NCBI RefSeq assembly: GCF_022965805.1
Contig: NC_133108.1
Coordinates: forward strand, 37,828,051 to 37,892,050
Length of the DNA stretch: 64,000 nucleotides
Reading direction: 5' to 3'
Source of the DNA: Primulina eburnea
Taxonomy: Eukaryota; Streptophyta; Magnoliopsida; Lamiales; Gesneriaceae
Shown: piece after piece, positions 34,620 through 44,575 of the stretch
How the letters are laid out: each line of letters opens with the position of its first letter
How positions within the stretch are numbered: the stretch's first letter is position 1
Position numbers and translations under genes: made by a program
The notes under the pieces: generated by a model
The model's input: the letters and a program-made list of their open reading frames with translations, nothing else
Databases searched by the model: none
What the model was told of the DNA's origin: nothing

Positions 34620-35930
34620 TAATAGTTAATATTAATAATTAATAATACTTAAAGTGTTGGAATATCAACAATTAAAATTGGAAGAGCGATGAGGTAAAAA
34701 CACAATTAATACTTAAATTAATAGTAATAAATAATTATACTGAAAGTGCAACAAGCCGGATAAAAAATTAATAATTAATAGTTAATAATTAATAATAGTT
34801 TTTTTAGGAAAACTTGCAAATTTATTAAGAGAGGACAAAGTCTGGATTTACAAATTTTACTAACCAATAAGGAAAACTCCCATTCTTCCAAACAAAAGGA
34901 TCGGGAGAAAAATAGCAAAAGAAGCTTGAGCATGTGCAATCGTATTGGAAGATCGCCTAACATGAAAAAGCTGTCGAATGACATTTTGCTCAAGAAGTCG
35001 TCTAATATCCTCCGCGCAAGATCCAACATAACTCGGATCTTCCTCTGGACACATGACTGCTTGCACCGCTAGAAGAAAAGCCGAGTTAATGTGATTAATG
35101 AGAATATTATGCTCCTGCAGCACCCTTATCCCAGCAGCAATCGCTCCAAGTTCGGCGAGGGCCACCGACTAAGGCTTAAAAATCGTAATAATAATAGTTA
35201 ATAGTAATAATTAATAATACTTAAAGTGTTGGAATATTAACAATTAAAACTTAAAGTCTGACAAGCTGGTTAAAAAAGTAATAATTAATAGTTAATAATT
35301 AATATTAATAATTAATATTACTTAAAGTAAAAACACAATTAATAAGTAATAAATAATTATACTGAAAGTGCAACAAGCCGGATAAAAAATTAATAGCTAA
35401 TAATTAATAATAATAGTTAATAATTAATAATACTTAAAGTGTTGGAATATTAAGTATTAGCCATTAAAACTTAAAGTGCACCCCAAGCCGGTTAAAAAAC
35501 TAATAATCAATAGTTAATTATTAATAATAATAGTTAATAGTTAATAGTTAATAGTTAATAATTAATATTAATAATTAATAATACTTAAAGTGTTGGAATA
35601 TTAACAATTGCAACAAAGCGGATAAAAAATTAATAATTAATAGTTAATATTTAATAATTAATAGTAATAATTAATAATACTTAATGTGTTGGAATATTAG
35701 TTAGTAATTAATAATAATAGGTAACAATTAATAATTAATATTAATAATTAATAATACTTATACTTAAAGTGTTGGAATATTAACAATTGCAACATGCCTG
35801 ATAAAAAATTAATAGTTAATAATTAATAATAACAGTTATTACTTAATAATTAATAGTTATAATTAATAAGACTTAAAAGTGTTGGAATATTAACAATTAA
35901 AATAGGAAGGATGATTTGGTAAAAACACAA
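34620..35930. repeat. AT-rich repeat array with GTGTTGGAATATTAACAATT units
   Basis: ACTTAAAGTGTTGGAATAT recurs at about 34649, 35219, 35431, 35582, 35678, 35763 and 35871. It is separated by variable runs of TTAATAATTAATAATAG. At least seven copies, with irregular spacing of about 85-210 bp apart from the LINE-interrupted first gap. Several are followed by AACAAGCCGGATAAAAAATTAATA. The array is interrupted by the LINE fragment at 34797-35170. No coding capacity. Confidence 0.85.
34797..35170 (-). pseudogene. LINE-derived RNase H fragment
   Basis: On the minus strand: ALAELGAIAAGIRVLQEHN, INSAFLLAVQAVMCPEEDPS, EDIRRLLEQNV and FHVRRSSNTIAHAQASFA. This is the RNase H domain found at the 3' end of plant LINEs, including the HVRRSSN..AH motif. 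It ends in an A-rich tail (minus CCTAAAAAAAC near 34800). 5' truncation and tail fit a dead retroposed copy landing in the repeat array. Expected flanking duplication is lost in low complexity. Confidence 0.75.
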
Positions 35931-35953
35931 TTAAAACTGGTATATTTATAAAG

Positions 35954-35957
<4 letters not shown>

Positions 35958-36016
<59 letters not shown>
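35958..36016. repeat. (AT)n microsatellite
   Basis: About 58 bp of TA dinucleotide at the right edge of the repeat array. Confidence 0.95.
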
Positions 36017-36019
<3 letters not shown>

Positions 36020-36436
36020 TAGGTATTTTGAAATCTTATTTTAAGAGTGGGAGGACTCGAACCTGAGTCAATACAAAGAGAAAACAAGGTGAGATCATTA
36101 TAGCTAAAGTTCGGTCTCATCTCATTATATATTTGAATACATTGTATATTTTTTCTTGTCAAATCTTGAGATTTGATTTTGATTATCTTGATTAACATAT
36201 TTCCTGTTTTAAGAAAAGATATGTGTTCGTTTTGATAAGATCAATGAATATATATTGAAAATATCTGTAAGTTTGTGTTGCTAATATTTCGAACTGTAGC
36301 TCGACAATGATAAGATAAAAACAAAATTTGTTTATGCGGATGAGATTTCGTGAAGATACATGCATGTTAAAGCCTTTATAATATTGTGAAAGTATCGGTT
36401 GGAGTTTGCACGACTTGAAAGAGAAAAAAACATATA

Positions 36437-37625
36437 GGGGGGTTATTCAATGTGGGAAATTTTTTGACTTTTAATGACTTTTGTAGATTTTAAAAATCTA
36501 GAGATATTCAATCAAGACTTTTGCATATTCTATAGGAGTCTTGTGGTATTCAAAATAGACATTCATGGAGTTTTAAAAAGTCAAGTGGTATTCAACATTG
36601 AATTTTATAAACTCTATAAAAGTCTACAGGTATTCAAATTTTCCATGGACTTTTAATAACTCCATGGAATTCATTGACATACAAACATTAAAGCCTAAGG
36701 TACAACTACAAATTGTAAAAAATTGTATTTGGTTCCCCCAAAGATTTGAATGGATTTTTAAAACTTCTAACTCTCTCTCTGTCGCTTCACATCACATATC
36801 TTCATATCTTCTTTCCTCTAATCTATTTCTATTACTCTCTCAAATTTTCGAAGTGTATCTCTATATATATTTTCATCTTTCTTTTTCAAATTTTCATTTT
36901 TTGGCTGATTGTTCATTTAATAATTTTTTATTTTAATAACACGGGGAAATTTTGAATTATAGAATTGATTTTGTGATTTTTAATTTATGATTTATACAAA
37001 TTAATGTAATATTCAATAATAATAAAAGATGATCAAAAAAATGTTGTTTAATTCTTAATACTTGAATAGTTTCGTAACAACAATGATTTTTTAAATTCAT
37101 TTTCGTATTTTTAATTAATATGTAAGCTATGATATTTTTATACAAAATTATATTCACACAATAATAAATAATATTATTTTTACATTTATATTATCAATTT
37201 AAAAATAAGATTACATGTTAATCAATTGATGTATTTTAAAAAATTTACAAACATGCATATAAACCCACATATATATACATGTAAGGATTAAACGATTTAA
37301 CTTTTAAATAAGTAAATTTATTTATTAATATAAATATTAAAAATAATTTCAAATTGAATATGTTATATATGTCAATTAATTATTGGTTCAAAAAAATTAA
37401 TAAAAAATCACATGTTATAGTTAAGTACAAAATTTATAAAATTCTATAAAAAAAATCTACAAAAGTCTATAAAAATCTTGCAAAAAAGTCTACATAAATC
37501 CACATAAATCTGTTTATAAATCTGTGAGATTCCATAAAAGTCAATAAAAATTTATCAAATCCATAAAAGTCTATCATTTAAAAAAGTCATTAAAAGTCAT
37601 CAAAACTCTGAATTGAATACACCCC
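36437..37625. mobile_element. Non-autonomous DNA transposon with long inverted ends (about 1.19 kb)
   Basis: The left end GGGGGGTTATTCAATGTGG..GACTTTTAATGACTTTTGTAGA is mirrored by the right end (inverse reads GGGGTGTATTCAATTCAGAG..GATGACTTTTAATGACTTTTT). Subterminal copies of AGTCT-N-TGTGGTATTCAA-like strings recur in both arms. The middle is AT-rich without transposase. I could not settle the target duplication, so the superfamily is open (PIF/Harbinger or Mutator-like). Confidence 0.65.
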
Positions 37626-37791
37626 ACATATTGTTCAATATTTGTCAAAACAACTTGATGCAACAAGGTTTTAATATCATTACATTCATTCTGATTTTGA
37701 GAGTGTCAATTTGTAAGTGTGCATACACATTCAAAGTTCTGTAATTCATTCATCGATATACAAATGTGACGTTCTCGGAAGATAACAATTT

Positions 37792-38512
37792 TGTTGGTAT
37801 GGTATTCTTTTTGCTTGGGAAATCTCGGGATAGAAATGAGTGAACCAAATGGCTAGGAGAAAAATAGTCAAGGCAAGAGTTTGACTCTTTTTCCTTAAAA
37901 CGATATTGCCCCGCCCCGATGCTCACGGTTGTTGGCAATTCGTTTCCCAAGATACAACAACTACGGCTTTAAAATAGTAGCACTACAAATTTTAAAGCCA
38001 CACGATCTTGAGATGTTTAGAACGCTATCAATGTGGTATGCAAACTTTCTAATTTTGAATTCTAAGCGTTAAACTTAAAAATCCAATTCCAAGAGTTTAA
38101 ATCTTGCAAAACTTGGATTTAAGCGCAAATGTTTAAAAAACTCAAAACTAGAAGACAACTCTCAAATTTAATTCCAAAGTTCGAATTAAGCGTATAAACT
38201 TAGAAAATTCAAACTCAAGATTTTATATCTTGAAAATTTGAACTTTAAGCGCTAGTGCTTAAAATTCGCATATAGAACTAAATTAAAGAGAGAAAGGAAG
38301 AAGAGAAAATGAGCAATAAATGCAAATGAGGATGTGCTATTTATAGAAAATGAAAAACATTCATGAAATAATGCATCACTTCATCACATCACTTCAAAAT
38401 TTGAATCAAAACCATCTTGGCCATTCGGCCAAGACCAAAGTGAAGAGGCGCCATATTCACGAAGTCACACGGCCATTTGGCCGTGTGATTTCAATTTTTT
38501 TAATTATATATA

Positions 38513-38567
<55 letters not shown>

Positions 38568-38777
38568 ATTACAATATAATAATATATTACAATATTATAA
38601 TATATAATATTATAAATATATAATCTTTTCGATTCAATCTTTTCATTTGATAAAATTTGAACTCAATTAATTTCTCATTCACCCTAATTGGTAATCGAGA
38701 ATAATTCCGTTTGCTACGTAGCTCGTTCAAATAATTTTACCGATTCTAAATGAGTATATAACTCATTTTTTCTAACA
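37792..38777 (-). repeat. Copia composite, 3'-most LTR (986 bp)
   Basis: Minus TGTTAGAAAAAATGAG...ATACCAACA. It includes TTTGGCCGTGTG and CTTGGCCGAATGGCC inverted strings and an (AT)n run at 38506-38560 that accounts for the length differences from the middle LTR. Confidence 0.9.
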
Positions 38778-38846
38778 ATCCCCCGCATGAATGAAAATTA
38801 ATGCATGTGACAATGCTGATTCGACAAATAGCGTTCTAGCGAAATA

Positions 38847-39425
38847 TTATTGCATCAGGATAGGTAGCTTTTGACTTGATAGTGCTTCACTAACTGTCCT
38901 TGGTTCATTTTCCAACATATAAGTTAGAAAATCAGGGCCAAAAGTCTTTGTTGTTTTAGCCCTCTTACTACGTCGTGGTTCTAGTTGTTCTTCTTGAACT
39001 CCACCGCTCGTAGTTTCATAAGTCCTTTTTCGAGAACTTATTTCTTTATTTTCTTTACAAGGAAATGTTGTTTCAAAGAAGACAACATTCCTTGATTCAA
39101 TAATTGTTCCTTCGTGCACATCGCTTATTTCAGATTTATGTACCAAAAATCGATATGCACTACTACTATTTGCATATCCAATAAATATGCAATCTATTGT
39201 CTTAGGTCCAATTTTTACTTGTTTTGGTTTTGGCACTTCAACTTTTGCCAAACACCCCCACACTTTTAAATATTTGTAGGAAGGCTTGTGGCCTTTCCAT
39301 AATTCGTAAGGAGTTTCGTCCTTAACTTTGTGTGGTATTTTATTAAGAATATAGTTGGCTGAAAGGATTGCTTCCCCCCACAAGTTTTGGGGTAATCCTG
39401 AACTCAATAACATTGTGTTCATCAT
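38847..39425 (-). pseudogene. Copia integrase C-terminal part, truncated
   Basis: [19 protein letters not shown], then NKIPHKVKDETPYELWKGHK and VWGCLAKVEVPKPKQVKIG, then a basic linker RRSKRAKTTKTFG. After TVSEALSSQ the frame jumps to 3' untranslated sequence also seen beside the middle LTR. RT and RNase H were therefore deleted, with CAAAAGCTACC as the joining string. Confidence 0.85.
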
Positions 39426-40795
39426 TTCTTTAAGAGTGCGATTTTTTCTTTCAGCAATACCATTTGATTGTGGTGAATATGGCGCAGTAGTTTGATGAAT
39501 AATGCCACTTTCGCAACAAAATTCGTCAAATGGTGCTCCATATTCTCCACCTCTATCACTACGAATATTCGTTTAGTCAATTGGTTTTCAACCTCATTCT
39601 TATAGTGTTTAAAGACTTCAAGAGCCTCATCTTTGCTACATAGCAAATAGACATAGCAGTACCTTGTGCAATCATCAATGAAAGTAATGAAATACTTTTT
39701 TCCTCCTCTAGTTTGCACAAACTTCAAATCACATAAATCAGTGTGAATTAACTCTATAGGTGTTGTATTTCTTTCCACGGGTGGAAACGAGGCCTTTGTA
39801 AATTTTGCCTCTACACAAATCTCACATTTGTGTTTTTTGTTTACGTCAATTGAAGGCAATAAATTTAAATTTACTAGCTTACGTAGTGAATTATAACTTA
39901 CATGACCCAAACGATCATGCCATAAATCACACGACTCAACCAAGTAAATAGAATTGGTACTTTTATTGCATTCAATGTTACGAAGTACATTCATCGCATT
40001 CAGTTTGAAAAGGCTCTTTTCTAGATAGTCTTTTCCTTCAAACATATCATTCTTAGATAGTACAAATTTTCTAGAATGAAACACTAGTCTAAATCCAGCC
40101 TTGACAAGTGCTGATCCCGACACGAGGTTCTTTCGGATGTCCGGAACATGTAGCACATCAATAAGCGTTAGTTCCTTGCCGGATGTCATCTTGAGCACCA
40201 CCTTTCCAAGTGCCACAATTTTTGACGTAGTAGAGTTACCCATGAAGAGTTGTCGTCCACTAATCGGGGTATAGGTAGAGAACATTTCCTTTTCGGCGCA
40301 AACATGTCTTGTTGCTCCTCTGTCGATGAACCATTCTTTTGGATTGTCCACTAGATTGGCTTCAAACACAACAGCGGAAAGCATGAGATACGACATGTCA
40401 TTTGAAAATTTCTCATCTTCGGTGATGTTCACTTGGTCCCTTGACTTCTTTTGATTACATTTCCTTTTTCGGCAATCTCGTGCCAAATGGTTAGGCTTGC
40501 CACAATTATAGCAATTTCCTTTAAACTTTTTGGCCTTTCCTTTCTTTGGACCATTTCCTTGGTGCTTTCTCTTCTTGCTAGAGTTTTGTTCCACCAAATT
40601 TGCTCTCGCATCAAAATTGCCCTTTCCGACCTTCCTTTCGGATGCCCTGTTGTCCTCCTCAATTCTTAGGCGCACAATCAAGTCTTCAAGATTCATCTCT
40701 TTGCGTTTATGCTTGAGATAATTCTTAAAATCTTTCAACATAGGAGGCAACTTTTCAATCATGGCCGCCACTTGGAATGAATCACTAAGGTTCAT
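39422..40795 (-). pseudogene. Copia gag C-terminus, protease, integrase N-terminus
   Basis: Open for 457 codons. The CCHC knuckle [14 protein letters not shown] is near 40480. Protease reads [12 protein letters not shown], with Arg in place of the Ser of the usual DSG triad, so it is probably inactive. Pre-integrase [14 protein letters not shown] and CEICVEAKF. Integrase: ELIHTDLCD and [15 protein letters not shown]. The frame breaks near 39560 before the catalytic glutamate region, and continues in the next frame. Confidence 0.85.
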
Positions 40796-40813
40796 TCCTT
40801 CCGAATGAATTTC

Positions 40814-41251
40814 TTACAGAATTACTTGTAACTCTTGCACTTGGGCCATAATCGGTTTGGACTCAATCATCTTGAAATCCAAGAATCGTCCGACAATGAA
40901 TTTCTTCAAGCCGGCATCCTCAGATCTATATTTTTTCTCAAGTGACTCCCATAATTCCTTTGCCGTTTGCACTTGACAATACACGTTGTAGAGTGCATTG
41001 TCTAGTCCATTCAAGATATAGTTTTTGCATAGAAAGTCGCTATGATTCCTTGCATCAACGACTGCCCTCTTTTGAGTATCTTGTTCTTCTTCGTCAACAG
41101 TAGGCGGATCTTCTTTTAGGAATTTTGCCAAAGCCAAGGTGGTCAAGTAGAAAAGCATTTTTTGTTGTCATCGCTTGAAATCAGTACCATGGAACTTTTC
41201 AGGTTTTTCTCCATGATGGACAGTTGGAGTCGTCGTACTTGTTGAGGCCAT
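40814..41251 (-). pseudogene. Copia gag N-terminal part with internal stop
   Basis: Start at 41251 (MASTSTTTPTVHHGEKPEK). A TGA replaces the conserved Trp after DFKR at about 41175. The frame then continues MLFYLTTLALAKFLKED and ELWESLEKKYRSEDAGLKK to another stop at 40814. The gag start lies just inside the middle LTR. Confidence 0.8.
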
Positions 41252-41276
41252 TTTGGTTCTAATATCGTTTTAAGAT

Positions 41277-42001
41277 TGTTGGTATGATATTCTTTTTGCT
41301 TGGGAAATCTCGGGATAGAAATGGGTAAACCAAATGGCTAGGAGAAAAATAGTCGAGGCAAGAGTTTGACTCTTTTTCCTTAAAACGATATTGCCCCGCC
41401 CCGATGCTCACGGTTGTGGGCAATTCGTTTCCCAAGATACAACGACTACGGCTTTAAAATAGTAGCACTACAAATTTTAAAGCCACACGATCTTGAGATG
41501 TTTAGAACGCTATCAATATGGTATGCAAACTTTCTAATTTTGAATTCTAAGCGTTAAACTTAAAAATCCAATTCCAAGAGTTTAAATCTAGCAAAACTTG
41601 GATTTAAGCGCAAATGCTTAAAAAACTCAAAACTAGAAGACAACTCTCAAATTTAATTCCAAAGTTCGAATTAAGCATATAAGCTTAGAAGATTCAAACT
41701 CAAGACTTTATATCTTGAAAATTTGAACTTTAAGCACTAGTGCTTAAAATTCGCATATAGAACTAAATTAAAGAGAGAAAGGAAGAAGAGAAAATGAGCA
41801 ATGAATGCAAATGAGGGATGTGCTGTTTATAGAAAATGAAAAACCTTCATGAAATAATGCATCACTTCATCACATCACTTCAAAATTTGAATCAAAACCA
41901 TCTTGGCCATTCGGCCAAGACCAAAGTGAAGAGGCGCCATATTCACGAAGTCACACGGCCATTTGGCCGTGTGATTTCAATATTTTTCAAGTCCCTTTTT
42001 T

Positions 42002-42060
<59 letters not shown>

Positions 42061-42273
42061 CTACAATATAATAATATATTACAATATTATAATATATAAT
42101 ATTATATATATATATATAATATTTTCGATTCAATCTTTTCATTTGATAAAATTTGAACTCAATTAATTTCTCATTCACCCTAATTGGTAATCGAAAATAA
42201 TTCCGTTTGCTACGTAGCTCGTTCAAATTATTTTACCGATTCTAAATGAGTACAGAACTCATTTTTTCTAACA
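41277..42273 (-). repeat. Copia composite, shared middle LTR (997 bp)
   Basis: It serves as 3' LTR of the RT-RNase H half and 5' LTR of the gag-integrase half. It is highly similar to 37792-38777, with scattered substitutions and a different (AT)n length (42006-42056). Confidence 0.9.
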
Positions 42274-42826
42274 ATCCCCCGCATGAATGAAAATTAATGC
42301 ATGTGACAATGCTGACTCGACAAATAGCGTTCTAGCGAAATATTATTGCATCAGGATAGGTAGCTTTTGGCTTTGAACCTTCCTTAGTAAGATATAATCG
42401 GATTTACTTGGCAATTAGTGGACGTGATGCCTTGAACTATTCGCCGTTTTGTGTAAACCAAGACAATTATATTTACACAATAACATTTCTAACATTTCAT
42501 TATGTTCTCACTGTTGAGTCCATTTCGGCCATGGACACCTCTTGGTTTCGCGAGTGCTTTTCATATTGAAGCGGCCACTCTTCGCACTTACGCCGGTGAT
42601 CTCCTAGGAGAGTATCCCACTATACTCCAACATACGTATTAGTATATCTTAGGAATCATTAAAGGTAAAACCTAGCCTCATACCCCTTTGTGGGCAACAC
42701 CTCTTATCATAGGAATAGGTAGGAGATTTCTCTAAGGTGTTTCTACCAATCTTGTAATTTAGTTGTCCCTTTTGAACCTAGATCTTAGGATCTCCAGTCA
42801 ACTAGGTTGGGTATCCACTACAAGAT

Positions 42827-43657
42827 TTAATTTCGAGGTTTTAGTCTCATTCCTCTTGATAGACAATTCATTTGATCTCTTGGTATACCTTTTGTAAGTG
42901 GATCCGCTAGATTCTCCTTTGATTTTACATAATCAATGGAGATAATGCCATTAGATATCAATTGTCAGTATGGTATTATGTCTACGACGGATCTGTCTAG
43001 ACTTACCATTATATATAGTGTTTTGTGCCCTTCCAATTGCTGATTGACTATCACAATGAATTATTATTGAGGACACTGGCTTATTCCAACAAGGGATTTC
43101 TTCTAAGAAATTTCAAAGCCACTCGGCTTCTTCTCCAGCTTTGTCTAAAGCTATAAATTCCGATTCCATTGTGGATCGAGCAATGCAAGTTTACTTAGAA
43201 GACTTCCATGATATAGTCCCACCACCAATGGTAAATACGTAACCACTTGTGGATTATGAATCATTTGTGTCAGATATCCAATTTGCGTCACTATAACCTT
43301 CTAGGACCGCGGGATATCTCGTATATTGTAATCCATAGTTTAAGGTGTATCTTAAATATTTAAGTACCCTTATTAATGCCTTCCAATGATCATTGCTAGG
43401 ATTACTTGTAAATCTGCTGAGTTTGTTTACAGCATAAGCAATATCTGGACGTGTGCAGTTCATGAGATACATCAGACTGCCTATGATCTTCGAATACTCT
43501 AATTGAGATATGGGTTCACCTTTATTTTTGGAAAGATGCAAACTTGGATCTACGGGTGTTTTGATCAAGGACATATCATTCGCATTATATTTTTCCAATA
43601 TTTTCTCAATATAATGATATTGCGACAAAACACGTCCTTCCGATGTTTTGGTGACTT
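42827..43657 (-). pseudogene. Copia RT end and RNase H, fused to LTR
   Basis: Reads [40 protein letters not shown] and [14 protein letters not shown] stop follows, then RNase H continues (STSGYVFTIGGG, ARSTMESEFIALDKAGEEAE, HCDSQSAIGRAQN, NLADPLTKGIPRDQ) to a stop at 42827. The 5' side joins LTR sequence at 43656, so that one open frame (43254-43760) reads from LTR into RT. Everything upstream in pol, plus gag, is missing. Confidence 0.85.
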
Positions 43658-43807
43658 TTCGATTCAATCTTTTCATTTGATAAAATTTGAACTCAATTAA
43701 TTTCTCATTCACCCTAATTGGTAATCGAGAATAATTCTGTTTGCTACGTAGCTCGTTCAAATTATTTTACCGATTCTAATTGAGTACAAAACTCATTTTT
43801 TCTAACA
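43656..43807 (-). repeat. Copia composite, truncated outer LTR
   Basis: 152 bp matching the right end of the other LTRs, including the TGTTAGAAAAAATGAG terminus. It abuts the AATTT duplication at 43808. Confidence 0.85.
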
Positions 43808-43858
43808 AATTTGTAGTATAGAAGAAGAAAGTTCGATTGAAGTGAAGTTGAAGACGAA

Positions 43859-44172
43859 CAGTGGCGGATTCACCTATATACATATATTTTATTATTTAGT
43901 ATATATATAATTTGACTTTTAAAAAATATGAAGTATCTATAATTAGTCTAATGATTAAAGGCTTTCAAGGTTTATATATGTGGTCCGTGTTCTATTTTTC
44001 TTAGGCGTTGTCTGTTATATTACTTTTAAATATTATGTTTATTTTTTTAATTATTGTATTCTTATTATTGAAATTTATATGCAAACATATAATAATTATT
44101 TTCCTATTTTTGTATGCGTGGGTTGGGGTGAGTCGACCCCCCAAACTTATAATCCTGGATTCGCCCGCCCCA
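43859..44172. mobile_element. MITE (314 bp), 9-bp target duplication
   Basis: Ends CAGTGGCGGATTCACC and CCTGGATTCGCCCGCCCCA are imperfect inverse repeats. GAAGACGAA is duplicated at 43850-43858 and 44173-44181. The duplication length favours a Mutator-like element. Interior AT-rich. Confidence 0.7.
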
Positions 44173-44575
44173 GAAGACGAATGATATTTGTCAAATGAAA
44201 TCTAATGTTCTTTATTTATTTTTCACTCATTTACTAAACAATGAGAAAGCATTTCACCCACTAAAATATATTATCCTCATAAAAAATCAAAATTCAAAAT
44301 GTCTCTTATCAAACTCATATTTGAACACCGATTAATTGATTTAGACACATGGATTTATGAAAGAATAAACCTAGTTAAAAATGGCAACAAATCGCAAAAT
44401 ATGTACGAGTTCTAAAATCTACAAGTACGACTCCTCAACACACCAAAATATTTGAAATAATAATATAAAAAAACATACACCAAAGATTTGAGAACAAAAA
44501 TCATGCAGAGCCTCAACATCTTTCCGGGACGAAAGTGTGAAGAATTGAATCAATCGCCAACTGGCTTCCTGAAAT

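Larger units (their letters stand above)
37792..43807 (-). mobile_element. Composite Copia: two tandem complementary deletion derivatives
   Basis: Minus-strand order from 43807: truncated LTR (43656-43807), RT-RNase H only (42827-43657), full LTR (41277-42273), gag-protease-integrase only (38847-41251), full LTR (37792-38777). A 5-bp duplication AATTT lies at the outer edges (37787-37791 and 43808-43812), so the composite behaves as one insertion. Each LTR is preceded on the minus strand by the same purine-rich tract (GCGGGGGAT). Neither half encodes a full pol, but together they cover gag to RNase H. Confidence 0.9.

Noticed and set aside
35890..36198. ORFs of repeated Ile-Tyr across (AT)n (also 38350-38607 and 42005-42226)
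   Set aside because: Translations of microsatellites.
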